A stretch of 64,000 bases of DNA from Erginobacter sp964587835 (lineage in GTDB: Bacteria; Auribacterota; Erginobacteria; Erginobacterales; Erginobacteraceae). Numbering within the stretch: the first letter of the stretch is position 1; each line of letters opens with the position of its first letter. This document shows, piece after piece, positions 32,785-42,561 of this stretch. The stretch is taken from the NCBI GenBank assembly GCA_964587835.1, contig CAZPMN010000010.1, positions 13,880 to 77,879 on the forward strand. Direction: 5' to 3'. The position numbers and the translations under genes are program-made. Below the pieces are notes generated by a model. That model saw only the letters and a list, made by a program, of their open reading frames with translations, was not told where the DNA came from and did not search any database.

Positions 32785-34917
32785 ATGCCCACATTCGGAA
32801 AACAACGAGCCAACAATTCATCCGGGGGTAGGCTTCTTCCGGCCGAGCTGATTTCGATCATCTTCGCTCTCATCGCCCTGGGGATTTTCTGGTTCTTCCT
32901 TATCCGTCACCCGGTGGACTGGCTCCAGCCGGAGACGCTTCGGTTGCGGTATTACGGGCTCCAGGCCGGTTTGCGGGAGGGACCGCTGTCCGCGGCCTTC
33001 AACCGGTATGATCTGGAAAAGCCGCTGGTCTGGGAGGCCCAGGGGGGAATGTTCGACGGGCGCTACCCGATTATGCTCCTCGACGCCCTGATCCCCAAGA
33101 TCTATCAGCCGTTTTATTCCCTCTGGGGGCCTTCCCTGCGGGAACCAATTAATCTGGTTCTGATCCTGCTGACCTGGATTTTTCTCTTTCTCCTGATCCG
33201 GGAATGGTTCGGATCCCGTTCGGCGGCCCTAATCGCCGCTTCGTCCTGGCTGCTCACCTCCCAGACCCTCCTCGATGCACACTTTCCCATCCGGCCGAAT
33301 ATGGCGATTCTTACCCTTCTGCTGGTCTATCTATTCTGGGAATTGATCCGGCTGCGTCGGATCGAGAATAAATGGCCGGGATTGGTCCGGGTCAGTATTG
33401 CCCTGACTGCGGCGGTCTATTGCCACGAGTTCGGCTTCAACTTCGTTCCCCTGGTCTGGATCCTCCTCTGTCTGGAACATCGACATTTCCGGGGCTGGCT
33501 CCTGGCCGGACTGGGGGTCAGCCTGATCCCCTGGGCGGTATACCTGGTCGCCCTTCTCTGGATCCTTCCCCCTCTGGCCGCCCGGGTGGTCGGGTGTGCC
33601 CCGCCGATGGACTGGATGACCGGCGGCATGGCCCCGCTCCTGGCCGATCCGTTTGTGATCTTGTCCCGGGTCCGGGATTTCGTCCTGGTGGGGGTCCGGG
33701 AGATGTTCAACCAGAACCTGGGAGCGGGGGTCCACCTGTCGCCGCTTTTCCGCCTCGCCGGTCCCCTGGCCGTCGTCGTGGTTCTCCTGATGGGCGACCG
33801 GAGATCCTGGCGGGCCGCCCTCGTCCCCCTGGTTCCGGCGGTTCTCTACTTTCTGGCCGTGGCTCTCCTGATGTTCCCAGTGATCCCGTCAACGGTGGAG
33901 ATGCCGGTTTACTATTACTCCACGATCATCGTCCTGTTCATCCCTCCCCTGGGCGCTTTCCTCTCCGGGATCTCTTCCCGGGGTGCGACGAGAAGATGGC
34001 TCCTGCTCGGTGCGGCGCTGCTGGTTGTCGGGGTATTGAACTACCGCCAGAGTTCCCTGGTCCTGGAGGAGATGCCGGCGGCATTCGGTTTCCACGGCCA
34101 GGCCCGGGATTATACCCGGGACGTCCTATCCCTGCCGCCGCTCCGCCGGGCCGAGTCGTTTTTCGCCGGCCGCGGGCCGATTTACCCGGCCTATCCCCGT
34201 CCCCGGGCCTTCGATATCTCCCGGCGCTGGGACATAATGCTCCGGGTCTGGCACGGCCAGGCCGAGCATATTTTCTCGATGATGATGCCGGTCCTCAACC
34301 TGAGGCTCTATGAAAGCGATTACCTGATCGGGGATCCAGGCGAATTCGCCGCCCTGGAACCGGAGCAACCGGGCGAATACGAAAGCCGGGCCCGGCTGTA
34401 CTGGGATATGCCTGCTCGCCACCTCGTTGACCTCGGCCGACTGCGCGTTACCGATCTGCCGCCCGATCATCTCCCCGGGGCGTGGCGGAGTCTTGATCCG
34501 CCCGCGGATCTGGCGACGGTGATTCGGGGGGAAGTCGGTCCGGGCCTGCTCGGCGAACAATTGCGGGCGCTTCTCCCGCCCGGACGGTGGGGTTTGGAGA
34601 TTGCCGTTCCGGATGATCTTGCCGGCCAAAGCGTTCGGGTCTGCTCCTGCCTGCGGGCGGACCTGATGCCCTCCGGGCCGGATGACGTGATGGACAGAGT
34701 AACCCCGCTTCCTCTTCGGTCCTGCCGGATCCTGATCCGGGACGGGGAGGGGAGGGAGGTCTTTTCCGGCCGGCAAACTTACGGCTGGTCTTACCAACTC
34801 TTTCAGGTTACACTGCCGTGGTCGGAAAAGTGGGAATTGGTGATCGAAAGCGAAGGAGAAGTCGAGGTGCTGGGCCCGGCATTAGCGGGGGGAGGGGATG
34901 AGGCTGTAGATGATTAG
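32785..34917 (+). CDS. Polytopic membrane protein, GT-C-like with soluble C-terminal domain
   Basis: The 710-residue product has about eleven hydrophobic segments in its first 435 residues and then about 270 soluble, probably extracytoplasmic residues. An external loop after the first helix is followed by the FDGRYPIMLLDALIPKIYQP-like region near residue 95. The order (helix, loop, helix bundle, soluble beta-rich tail) is that of the other large membrane proteins in the window. No catalytic motif allows a firm assignment. The start codon lies eight bases after CCTAAACC-type repeats that flank the IS element; any native promoter has been separated from the gene by the insertion. Confidence 0.78.
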   Translation: MPTFGKQRANNSSGGRLLPAELISIIFALIALGIFWFFLIRHPVDWLQPETLRLRYYGLQAGLREGPLSAAFNRYDLEKPLVWEAQGGMFDGRYPIMLLDALIPKIYQPFYSLWGPSLREPINLVLILLTWIFLFLLIREWFGSRSAALIAASSWLLTSQTLLDAHFPIRPNMAILTLLLVYLFWELIRLRRIENKWPGLVRVSIALTAAVYCHEFGFNFVPLVWILLCLEHRHFRGWLLAGLGVSLIPWAVYLVALLWILPPLAARVVGCAPPMDWMTGGMAPLLADPFVILSRVRDFVLVGVREMFNQNLGAGVHLSPLFRLAGPLAVVVVLLMGDRRSWRAALVPLVPAVLYFLAVALLMFPVIPSTVEMPVYYYSTIIVLFIPPLGAFLSGISSRGATRRWLLLGAALLVVGVLNYRQSSLVLEEMPAAFGFHGQARDYTRDVLSLPPLRRAESFFAGRGPIYPAYPRPRAFDISRRWDIMLRVWHGQAEHIFSMMMPVLNLRLYESDYLIGDPGEFAALEPEQPGEYESRARLYWDMPARHLVDLGRLRVTDLPPDHLPGAWRSLDPPADLATVIRGEVGPGLLGEQLRALLPPGRWGLEIAVPDDLAGQSVRVCSCLRADLMPSGPDDVMDRVTPLPLRSCRILIRDGEGREVFSGRQTYGWSYQLFQVTLPWSEKWELVIESEGEVEVLGPALAGGGDEAVDD

Positions 34918-34941
34918 GGCAGGCGGCAATCGGTCAAAGAC

Positions 34942-35016
34942 ATAAACCTCTAACCCCCTACAGCCTAAACCCCTAATCCCTTACAGCCTAAACTCCTAAC
35001 TCCCTAAACCCCTCCC
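34942..35016. repeat. CCTAAAC-type degenerate heptad block
   Basis: About ten degenerate 7-bp units of the kind CCTAAAC, CCCTAAT and CTAACTC run up to the base before the ATG at 35017. No inverse arm is present in this copy. It is the same family as at 31013 and 32760. Confidence 0.75.
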
Positions 35017-35607
35017 ATGCGCTCTCCGATCTACTGGCACCGCGGTATCTACCGCAACACCTACGGCCGTTCCCACCCTGATTTCGAGGGGCGATACCGC
35101 CTGCTCGCGGGCCTGATCAAACCGGGTTCGACGGTTCTCGATCTCTGTTGCGGGGACGCGCGCCTCTATACCCATTACCTGAGCGCCGCCGGCTGCCGCT
35201 ATACCGGGATCGACCTCAGCCTGGCGATGGCCCCCCACCCCATCCATAACCTCCTGATCAAGGGCAGTGCCGCCGAACTCGAACTGCCCGTCAGCGATTA
35301 CGTGGTGATGATGGAGTCCCTCTACCACTTTTACGCCGAAGTGGAGAAGCATCTCGAGCGGATGCTGGCGGCCGCCCGGGAGAAGGTGATCATTCTCGAA
35401 CAGGTCCAGAACCGGATCACCCGGCTGCCGAAATGGCTTAACCATCTCTTGAGCAATCCCGGCAACGGCAGTGGTGATTTCCGCTTTCAGCGCTCCCGGC
35501 TGGAGGAGGCGGTCCGGAAGGTGGATCCGGAAGCCAGGCTATCCCGGGAGATCGAGGGTTATGACCTCCTGATCGTGATGGACGGCCGGGCCGGGACCGG
35601 AAGTTGA
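35017..35607 (+). CDS. Class I SAM-dependent methyltransferase
   Basis: A 196-residue methyltransferase with motif I VLDLCCGDARLY near residue 43, the acidic ligand strand at YTGIDLS near residue 65, and VMMESLYHFY near residue 105. In a glycan locus the likely targets are sugar hydroxyls or a lipid headgroup. It ends three bases before the ATG of the membrane gene at 35611, so the two are co-transcribed. The leader is entirely a repeat block, with no clear ribosome binding site. Confidence 0.88.
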   Translation: MRSPIYWHRGIYRNTYGRSHPDFEGRYRLLAGLIKPGSTVLDLCCGDARLYTHYLSAAGCRYTGIDLSLAMAPHPIHNLLIKGSAAELELPVSDYVVMMESLYHFYAEVEKHLERMLAAAREKVIILEQVQNRITRLPKWLNHLLSNPGNGSGDFRFQRSRLEEAVRKVDPEARLSREIEGYDLLIVMDGRAGTGS

Positions 35608-35610
35608 CCG

Positions 35611-37452
35611 ATGGTCGAGATAGTCTCTAATCCCGATCCCGCCTCCCGCCGTTCCCCCCTGGCCCGTTGCCTGCTGTTCGGGGGGCTGGCCGCCCTGATC
35701 GCCTTCCTGCCCCGCGCCTGGCGGCTGGAGGAGATCCAGTACCAGTTTGACGACTGGCTGGGGGCCTTCCACCCCGGGCCGGCCCTCTCCCTGGGCGCCG
35801 GCCCCTCCGCTGTCGTCTGGCAGATCCACCAGACCTCCCAGTACTATATGGCCTCGACGATGACCATCACCTACAATGTGATCTGCCAGACGATCAAGCT
35901 CTTCACCGGCCACGACTTCACCGCGATGCGCTGGTGGTTCGCCGGCGCCTTCGCCCTCGGGGTCGGGCTGACCGGTTTTCTGGCCGCCCGCCTTTACGGG
36001 CCCTGGTCGGCCCCGGCCTGGGCGACAATTTTACTTGGGTCGTTCTCGATCACCTCGATCGTCTTCAGCCAGTTCGCCAACAACTTCTCCTTCACCCCGA
36101 TCCTGACCGCCGGCCAGCTGGGGATCTATCTCTGGCTGGTGAGGGGGAAGTGGCGCTGGCCGGGATTTCTCCTCCTGGCGGTGGCGGCTTACTTTGCCCA
36201 GCTGGTGATGTACACCCAGTTCCTGGTCACGGCCGGGATTCTTCTCGCCGCCCTGGTCGAGATGGCTTTCGCCCGCGAGTCCCGGAGGAGGTACCCGGCC
36301 TGGCTCTTCAGCGTCCTCACATACTGCGCCCTGAGTTTCCTCCATTTCTACGCCACCTTCCTGATCATCCCCCGCGACGAGCCGTTCCGGGAGTATATGT
36401 ACCGCTACTACCCGGTCTTCCTGCTCGGGAAGGGAACGGCGGGCACGGTCTGGGACGGTTCCTGGTGGGGTTACTACCTGGTGAGGCTCTACGACTTTAT
36501 CAACTACCACTGGTCCCTGGTCTTCAACCCGCGGCTCTACCTGCCGCTGGAGTGGAACTGGGTCTCGGTGCCGTTTTTGCTGGTTTTGTTGACTGCCGTT
36601 GTCTTGTGGGTGATTACGCGTTTCCAAAGTGCTCGGAACAGTCAGCAGTCAGCAGTCAGCAGTCAGCAGTTACCGCTTACTGCTCACCGCATACTGCTTA
36701 CCGGGACTGGCGTTCCCCTGGTCATCGTCGCCACGGTCCTCTGCCACCTGCTGGCCAACCGCCTCCTCCTGATCACCTTCGGCGGTACCCGGCAGACCGT
36801 CTACCTGGCGGCTCTGATGTGGCTCGGTTACGGGGAGGCGGTGGCCGCCATTCTCGCCTTCTGGCGGAATCGGGCTCTGCCCCTGCGGAGGATAGTTGCC
36901 GGTCTCCTGGTGGCTTTGACCGTTGTCCCCTTCGCCCTTTCCCTCCCCGGTTTCTACCGCGACCGGGCGACCCGGATCGACCTCGACCTCTTCGTCTCCG
37001 CCCTCGAGGAGTACCAACCGGAGCGGATCCTGGCCGGCCGCGACTCCATCCAGGCCGTCCAGCTGACGCTGATGAGCGATCCCCGCTTCAGCGACGTCCA
37101 CTGGCCGGGCCATCCCTACGAATCGGAGGTGCTCGACCTCGACCTGGTCAGGGACCGGCCCCATATCGTCTTCACCCTGGGAGGGCGGGAGTACAAGGTC
37201 GAGTGGGTGGAAGAGGAGAACTTTCCCCGGGACGGCGGCAATATGCTCTACCTCGATACCTTCATCGCCGATGACGCCCGGAACGAGGGGAAGGAGTTGC
37301 TGGCCTTTTACGATCCCCTGGAGAAGATGATCTCGAAACGGCAGCGGATCATCCCCCTGGCGGAGAAACCCGGGAATGTCCCCGATACCGTCCACCAGTC
37401 GATCTACTGGCCCCCCAACGCATTCTATCTCTACCGGGTGGTAACTGAATGA
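35611..37452 (+). CDS. Polytopic membrane protein, GT-C-like, with in-frame repeat insertion
   Basis: A 613-residue membrane protein with about ten hydrophobic segments and a soluble C-terminal domain of about 150 residues. The external loop after the first helix contains QFDDWLGAFHPG, with an acidic pair in the place where GT-C enzymes have their catalytic Asp. Residues about 344-364 are encoded by a 63-bp heptad palindrome (36641-36703), exactly 21 codons, which lies between two hydrophobic segments (VVLWVITRF before, VPLVIVATVL after), so it lengthens a loop and keeps the frame. GGAAG precedes the ATG. Confidence 0.82.
   Translation: MVEIVSNPDPASRRSPLARCLLFGGLAALIAFLPRAWRLEEIQYQFDDWLGAFHPGPALSLGAGPSAVVWQIHQTSQYYMASTMTITYNVICQTIKLFTGHDFTAMRWWFAGAFALGVGLTGFLAARLYGPWSAPAWATILLGSFSITSIVFSQFANNFSFTPILTAGQLGIYLWLVRGKWRWPGFLLLAVAAYFAQLVMYTQFLVTAGILLAALVEMAFARESRRRYPAWLFSVLTYCALSFLHFYATFLIIPRDEPFREYMYRYYPVFLLGKGTAGTVWDGSWWGYYLVRLYDFINYHWSLVFNPRLYLPLEWNWVSVPFLLVLLTAVVLWVITRFQSARNSQQSAVSSQQLPLTAHRILLTGTGVPLVIVATVLCHLLANRLLLITFGGTRQTVYLAALMWLGYGEAVAAILAFWRNRALPLRRIVAGLLVALTVVPFALSLPGFYRDRATRIDLDLFVSALEEYQPERILAGRDSIQAVQLTLMSDPRFSDVHWPGHPYESEVLDLDLVRDRPHIVFTLGGREYKVEWVEEENFPRDGGNMLYLDTFIADDARNEGKELLAFYDPLEKMISKRQRIIPLAEKPGNVPDTVHQSIYWPPNAFYLYRVVTE
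36641..36703. repeat. Heptad palindrome in frame inside a membrane-protein gene
   Basis: Nine exact 7-bp units: GTCAGCA four times, GTTACCG, then the inverse units CTTACTG, CTCACCG, CATACTG and CTTACCG. The total is 63 bp, a multiple of three. It adds a Ser- and Gln-rich loop peptide to the encoded protein. Confidence 0.9.
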
Positions 37453-37534
37453 TGAATTGCCGGGTGCCGGACTGCAGTTATCCGGGTCGGGCAGGAGGAA
37501 GACTGCCGGCGTCCCGGGTGATCGGAATATAATT

Positions 37535-38527
37535 ATGACTCCCCGAAACATCAAGAATCGAATGGCCCTGGCCCGGGCCTACCTGCTGAAGAGAGAGCGA
37601 ACCGGGGCCTTCCCGATCGAGCTGGCGGTGGGGATAACCAACCGCTGCAACCTGGACTGCGTCTTCTGTCCCCAGCGTTTCAAGCGCCGCCCCCAGGGCA
37701 ATATGTCCCTGGACCTCCTCGAAGGGGTCCTGGACCAGGCGGCGCGGTACGTCGACGCGGTCGATCTCTCCTTCGACGGGGAACCGTTCCTCCATCCCCG
37801 CTGGCCGGAGTGCGTGGAGGCCTGTCACCGCCGCGGGATCCGGACCATCCTCCAGACCAACGCGTTGCTGATGAACGAGCCGCTGGCCCGGGAGGTTCTG
37901 GCCGCGGGGGTCGATTCCATCACCTTCAGCGTCGATGCCGTTACCGCCTCCACCTACCGGAAACTGAAGCCGAGCGGGGACTATGAACGGGTGGTGGCCA
38001 ACGTGGAGAGGTTTCTCCGACTGGCCCGATCCCGCCGCCGCCGGCCGGTGACGACGGTCCAGTTTATCCGGAGCCCGGAGAATTCCGGGGAGATGAAGGA
38101 GTTTATCCGCCGCTGGCGGGGGAGGGGGGCCGATTACATCCGGGTCAAGCCGCTGATGAACTTCGCCGGGAGCCTCGGCCCGGCCCCCCGCCGGTGCCTG
38201 CGGAGGCCCTGCATCCTCCTCTGGTCCTCGATGGCGATCCACTGGGACGGTGCGGTGCCGCTTTGCTGTATGGAGATCGAGGGCAGGACCAGGATGGGGG
38301 ACGCCGGGGTCGAGACCATCCGGGAGATATTCGACAACCGGGCCTTCCGGGAGGCCCGGGCGCTTCACCTGGGCGGTCTCGCCCGTGAACACCCGGTCTG
38401 CCGGAACTGCGACGTGCCGACGGTCTCCTGGCCTTACGTGGTCGGCTCGACCCTGGTGGGTGATTTTACCCGCCGCCACCTGATCGCGATTTTCCAGAGG
38501 TTCTCCCGTCTGCAGAGTCGCCGTTGA
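37535..38527 (+). CDS. Radical SAM/SPASM protein
   Basis: A 330-residue radical SAM enzyme with cluster cysteines 38, 42 and 45 in RCNLDCVFC and FDGEPFLHP near residue 85 in the GGEP position. The C-terminal part is SPASM-like: CILLWSSMAIHWDG, then CCMEIEG, TIREIFDN, and CRNCD. It resembles the gene at 50190, which has the same WDG-CC layout, more than the twin-Cys-tail family. I use the ATG at 37535 with GGAA upstream. Its 3' end overlaps, convergently, the end of the membrane gene at 38466 by 62 bp. Confidence 0.9.
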   Translation: MTPRNIKNRMALARAYLLKRERTGAFPIELAVGITNRCNLDCVFCPQRFKRRPQGNMSLDLLEGVLDQAARYVDAVDLSFDGEPFLHPRWPECVEACHRRGIRTILQTNALLMNEPLAREVLAAGVDSITFSVDAVTASTYRKLKPSGDYERVVANVERFLRLARSRRRRPVTTVQFIRSPENSGEMKEFIRRWRGRGADYIRVKPLMNFAGSLGPAPRRCLRRPCILLWSSMAIHWDGAVPLCCMEIEGRTRMGDAGVETIREIFDNRAFREARALHLGGLAREHPVCRNCDVPTVSWPYVVGSTLVGDFTRRHLIAIFQRFSRLQSRR

Positions 38528-40985
38528 AGGCGGGGAGGGGGAAGAGGCGCCGCCGGAAGAGAAGGATCAGGAGCGCGAGTCCCGCCCCCGCCAGGGACAA
38601 CCAGCGCCCGACCGTGATGCAGCCGGGTTGGAAGCGCATCTCCACCCGGTGGTTTCCTCTCTCCAGCCAGATCCCGCGCTGCAGGTAGTTCACCCGGTGG
38701 AGAGGTACCGTCCGGCCGTCGACGGCGGCCTGCCACCCCGGATGCCAGGCGTCGGTCACAACCAGCATCGAGGGGACGGCCACCTCCAGCTCGACCAGCA
38801 CCCGGTGGGGGTGGGTGAAGTCGGACCGGGTCACCGGGTTCTCCCGCTGGAGACGGTAAAAATGACTCAGGGGGTCTTCGCCGGGAGCCAGCCCCATCCT
38901 GCCCGGAAGGTAACGGAGGGCGGTGCTGTCGCCGGAGTCGATTATCACCCCCTGGCGGAGATCTCCCCCGAGCAGCATCCAGCGCTGGCCCTCCTCATCC
39001 TCCGGCTGGAACCGGTCCAGGGTGAAGACCCGGGGCAGCTGGCCGGGGATCCGGAAGAGGTAGAGCCCGCTCTCCGGCGCCCGGGAGACCGGTTCCCAGT
39101 CCGCTTCCGGCGGAGTCGGGGAATCGTACCACCAGTAACCCGTGGACATATTGCGCACGAAGGAGCTGGGTCCCCTCATCAGGGCGATCTCGTAGGGCAT
39201 CCCCTCGCTGACCTGGGCCAGGGCGGCAAAGAGTCGGGGAAGCATCGGTTTGGTCGAGACCCCGAGCAGGCTCTGTCCGCCGTAGACCAGCGCGCCGCCA
39301 TCGACGAAGGGGCGCGAGTAACCGGTCCGGGCCAGGGGGTCGTTATCGAAAAACGCCGCCCGCTCCATAAACCGGTAGAGGCCGGTCCGGGAGGGGCAGT
39401 TCCCCCGGTCCTGTTCCGGGGCCCAGGTGACCGCCGCCGGGCGATAGGTCTCCAGGGCCCCGCACCGGAACAGATCGAGCAGGAACAGGATGATCACGGC
39501 CGCGGCCGCCCGCCGTGGTTTCCACCAGAGGCAGAGCCAGAGCAGCGCCGCGGCCCCCAGCCCCCAGTAGAGCAGGGGATTGGCGGCGAACCAGCCCCAA
39601 TCCGGCAGTCTCCCCCAGTAGCCGGGAGGCAGGGTGACGGTGGCCAGGGCGGCCAGGGTCGCCAGTCCGAGATAGGCCAGCAGATGGCGGCGGGTCGCGG
39701 TTAATCCGCCCGAGATGAGCCGGTCGACCCCGATTCCGGAGAGGAGGGCCAGGCTCACCGTCAAGAAGGTGTGCCAGCGGGTGGCGTAAGGGATGCGGAA
39801 TACCGGGAACAGGCGGTAGAGCAGCTTGAAGAGGGGGGTGTACCGGCCGAGCAGCAGAATCAGGCTCAACAGCAGCAGTCCGGTGGCAGACCAGGTCCAG
39901 AGGTCGAGGGATGAAACCGGATCTTTCCTCCCCCGCGCCCGCCGTGCCGCCAGCCGCAGGCCGGCCCAGAGCGCCAGGGCCGCGGGTAGCCAGAGAAGCA
40001 TCCCCCGGCTGATTGTCGCCTCGCAGTAGAACATCTCCCGGTCCGCCGCCACCCCCCAGAAGAATTCGAAGTTGGTGGAGGCGAACAACTCCGGGACGAA
40101 GATGGTCGCCAGCCACCGCCAGGGAACGCTGCGGGGGCCGTCGGTCAGGAAGCTGTAGTTCAGGGGCATCGTCTTCTGGACGTAGCCGGCGGCGTCGATC
40201 AGGGAGAAGAAATTCGGCGCGTTGAGAATCCAGGCCAGTGCGATCATCGCGATCAGCCCGGCCGCCGTCCGGCCGGTCCCGATCCTGATCCGATCAGTCC
40301 GCCGTTCGAGAAGTCCGACCGCGGCGAAGAGGACGATCAGGAGGAACCCCTGGGTGACGTAGTTCGACCAGGAGGGGATGGCCAGGGCGATGATCCCCAG
40401 CCCGAGGAAGAACCGCCCGCCGGCCGGCCGGCGGATATAAAGGAGAGCCGCGGCGGCCATCCAGGGCAGCCAGGGGAGGCTCATCGCCATCGGGGCGCAG
40501 AGGAGCGCCCCGGTCGTGGAACTGCTCAGGGCGAAGGTCAGCGCCACGGCGGCCGACCCGGGACGGGAAAGTTTGATCCCCCATCTCCCCAGGACGAAAC
40601 CGCCGGCGGCCCCCCAGAGGCAGTGGAGGATGATCGGGAACAGGGTCAGGGAGCGGTAGGCGGAGTCGAGGTCGGCGATGCTCCCCGCCCATGCGATCAG
40701 CCACTGGGGGAGGTAGAAGGGGAAGGCCTCCACCCGGGTGTAGAACGGCATCCCCCCGGCGAAGGTATGGGGATCCCAGAGGGGGATGATCCCCTCTTTC
40801 AGGTTCCGGGCCTGGAAGAAGGCGTTGGGAAAGTTGATGGTCCGGACGTCGTCGGTGAAGATTCCGTACCACCCGGCCAGGATGGGAAGGTAGTAGAGGA
40901 AGACCAGGAAGAGGGTCCCCGCCAGCCAGGCGATCTCCCGGCCGGTTTCCCGGGCCCTGTTAGATGTCGGATCGGCCAGGTTCAT
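38466..40985 (-). CDS. YfhO-type polytopic membrane protein
   Basis: An 839-residue paralogue of the protein at 12108. It has GWYGIFTDD after the first helix, LWDPHTFAGG near residue 65, about a dozen helices, and the C-terminal domain with HPGWQAAVDG and VNYLQRG before a final helix. I start at the ATG at 40985, which has GGAG seven bases before the short spacer and gives an N-terminus like the paralogue's; an ATG at 41084 in frame is less likely. It lacks the repeat-encoded segment found in the paralogue. Convergent overlap with the radical SAM gene at 37535 places their 3' ends in each other's coding DNA. Confidence 0.87.
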   Translation of the reverse strand: MNLADPTSNRARETGREIAWLAGTLFLVFLYYLPILAGWYGIFTDDVRTINFPNAFFQARNLKEGIIPLWDPHTFAGGMPFYTRVEAFPFYLPQWLIAWAGSIADLDSAYRSLTLFPIILHCLWGAAGGFVLGRWGIKLSRPGSAAVALTFALSSSTTGALLCAPMAMSLPWLPWMAAAALLYIRRPAGGRFFLGLGIIALAIPSWSNYVTQGFLLIVLFAAVGLLERRTDRIRIGTGRTAAGLIAMIALAWILNAPNFFSLIDAAGYVQKTMPLNYSFLTDGPRSVPWRWLATIFVPELFASTNFEFFWGVAADREMFYCEATISRGMLLWLPAALALWAGLRLAARRARGRKDPVSSLDLWTWSATGLLLLSLILLLGRYTPLFKLLYRLFPVFRIPYATRWHTFLTVSLALLSGIGVDRLISGGLTATRRHLLAYLGLATLAALATVTLPPGYWGRLPDWGWFAANPLLYWGLGAAALLWLCLWWKPRRAAAAVIILFLLDLFRCGALETYRPAAVTWAPEQDRGNCPSRTGLYRFMERAAFFDNDPLARTGYSRPFVDGGALVYGGQSLLGVSTKPMLPRLFAALAQVSEGMPYEIALMRGPSSFVRNMSTGYWWYDSPTPPEADWEPVSRAPESGLYLFRIPGQLPRVFTLDRFQPEDEEGQRWMLLGGDLRQGVIIDSGDSTALRYLPGRMGLAPGEDPLSHFYRLQRENPVTRSDFTHPHRVLVELEVAVPSMLVVTDAWHPGWQAAVDGRTVPLHRVNYLQRGIWLERGNHRVEMRFQPGCITVGRWLSLAGAGLALLILLFRRRLFPLPAFNGDSADGRTSGKSRSGGGG

Positions 40986-41098
40986 AACGGCTCTCCAGGT
41001 CAACCATATCCGCTCCGGGTTCTCCCGGTCAATATTCTCTTTACCGTGGGCGGGAATTGACAATAATGGTACCTGCCTGACCACCGCCCGGAAAAATT

Positions 41099-42400
41099 AT
41101 GAAAAAGACCCTCAAAGTCATTTTAACCGTCTTCCTGGTGCTTGTCTTCCTGGAGTTCGCCGTCCGGATCTGGGACACCCTGACCGGGAAGATCGTGACC
41201 GACGACCTGAGGCAGCTCCTCTATACCGACAAATCGACCGACCACCCCTTCCTGGAGTACACCTCGGAGAATAACTTCAACGGCTGGGTCGAGTTCATCC
41301 AGTGGGGGGGCAAATTCTACGTCTCCACCAACTCCCACGGGTTCAGGACCAGGGAGTTGTTTCCCAAGCTGCCGGGTTATTACCGGGTCCTGATTATGGG
41401 CGATTCCTTTATGTACGGCCAGAACGTCTCCCAGGAAGGCACGGTGGGAGTCCAGCTGGAACGCATCCTCCGGGAGAAGATCGGCCCGAAGATCGAGGTC
41501 TTCTCCCTGGGGGTGCCCTCCTATTCCGCGGTCCGCTACTCGGTCCTGGCGGACATCTACCTGGATTTCCTGGAGCCGGATCTGGTGATCGTCGCGGTGG
41601 ATCAGGGGGATTTCGAGGAGGACGTGGAGCGGATCGGCCACTGCGTTCTCCGCCCCGACGGTTCTCCCCTTCACCTGAAGAACGCCGCCGACCTGATCGA
41701 GAACCAGGCCCGCCGGCTGGTCATCACCGGGAAGGGGGAAATCCGGGCCGAGGCCGTCCCCCGGGCCGGTCCGCGGCTGCGGTTCGCGACCGGACTCTCC
41801 CTCTACCGGAAGTTCACCGATCTCCTGCGTATTCTCCGGGACCGCCCGCGCCGCGACCGGGCGCCGGCCGCTCCCCTGGTGACCTATGAGAGCCTGGTGA
41901 AACTGTACGGGAATGAACTTCCCGCCCAGGATTTCGGATGGTTGAACCTGGACGCCATCCTCTACGACTACGAGAGCGCCCTGGCCCGCTACCAGCCGAC
42001 CCTGACCTGCCTGGAGCACATCGCCCGGATCTGCCGGGAGAGGGGGATCGACCTCTTCCTGGCCAGCTATCCCTACCCCTGGATGGTCTCCGTGGACCAG
42101 GCCCTCTCCTACCAGTACCATCATTGCCGGGGGAGGCACTACGATTTTCGCGCCAATCGGGTCCACCCCCGCCTGATGGAGACCTACGCCCGCCGGTTGG
42201 GAGTCCCGCACATCGATACCTATCCGGCCTTCGAACGGTCGACGGAGATCAACTACGGCGAATACGACCCCCATATGAACGCTAACGGCTATCGGCTTTT
42301 CTCCGAGGCGGTCTACGGCGCGATCGAGGAGACGGTCCGGGGATCGTTCTCCGCCGGGGCAACGGACTCCGAAGGACGAGAACCGGGCCCAGGGCAGTAA
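41099..42400 (+). CDS. SGNH/GDSL-like hydrolase, membrane-anchored
   Basis: A 433-residue protein with an N-terminal signal-anchor helix (residues 5-20). Block I is IMGDSFMYGQ near residue 100 with the catalytic Ser, and the C-terminal block is YDPHMNANGYRLF near residue 390 with Asp and His. NSHGFRTRE before block I is typical of this subgroup. Unlike the two other SGNH proteins in the window it has no TPR insertion. Such periplasmic proteins serve as acetylesterases or acetyltransferases on polysaccharide and may work with the MBOAT protein at 20777. Confidence 0.87.
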   Translation: MKKTLKVILTVFLVLVFLEFAVRIWDTLTGKIVTDDLRQLLYTDKSTDHPFLEYTSENNFNGWVEFIQWGGKFYVSTNSHGFRTRELFPKLPGYYRVLIMGDSFMYGQNVSQEGTVGVQLERILREKIGPKIEVFSLGVPSYSAVRYSVLADIYLDFLEPDLVIVAVDQGDFEEDVERIGHCVLRPDGSPLHLKNAADLIENQARRLVITGKGEIRAEAVPRAGPRLRFATGLSLYRKFTDLLRILRDRPRRDRAPAAPLVTYESLVKLYGNELPAQDFGWLNLDAILYDYESALARYQPTLTCLEHIARICRERGIDLFLASYPYPWMVSVDQALSYQYHHCRGRHYDFRANRVHPRLMETYARRLGVPHIDTYPAFERSTEINYGEYDPHMNANGYRLFSEAVYGAIEETVRGSFSAGATDSEGREPGPGQ

Positions 42401-42561
42401 TCTGATCGGGCCGGAATTGCTTGCCGCCTTGCCAACACCTCCGGCGACCTGTTCGTCTCCGAATCTGCCGGAGGGGCGGCGCCGGCCTCGCGGGCATTTC
42501 CGCCGCTGGTTTGATCCGGCGAACGGTGACCGGAGATCTGAGCAAGGGAGATCTTTTCGCG

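Noticed and set aside
36641..36703. Tandem GTCAGCA units as a CRISPR array
   Set aside because: Units are 7 bp, contiguous, without spacers, and no cas gene is present.
41057..41062. Perfect TTGACA upstream of the SGNH gene at 41099 as a promoter
   Set aside because: No -10-like hexamer lies 15-19 bp downstream, where the sequence is GC-rich.
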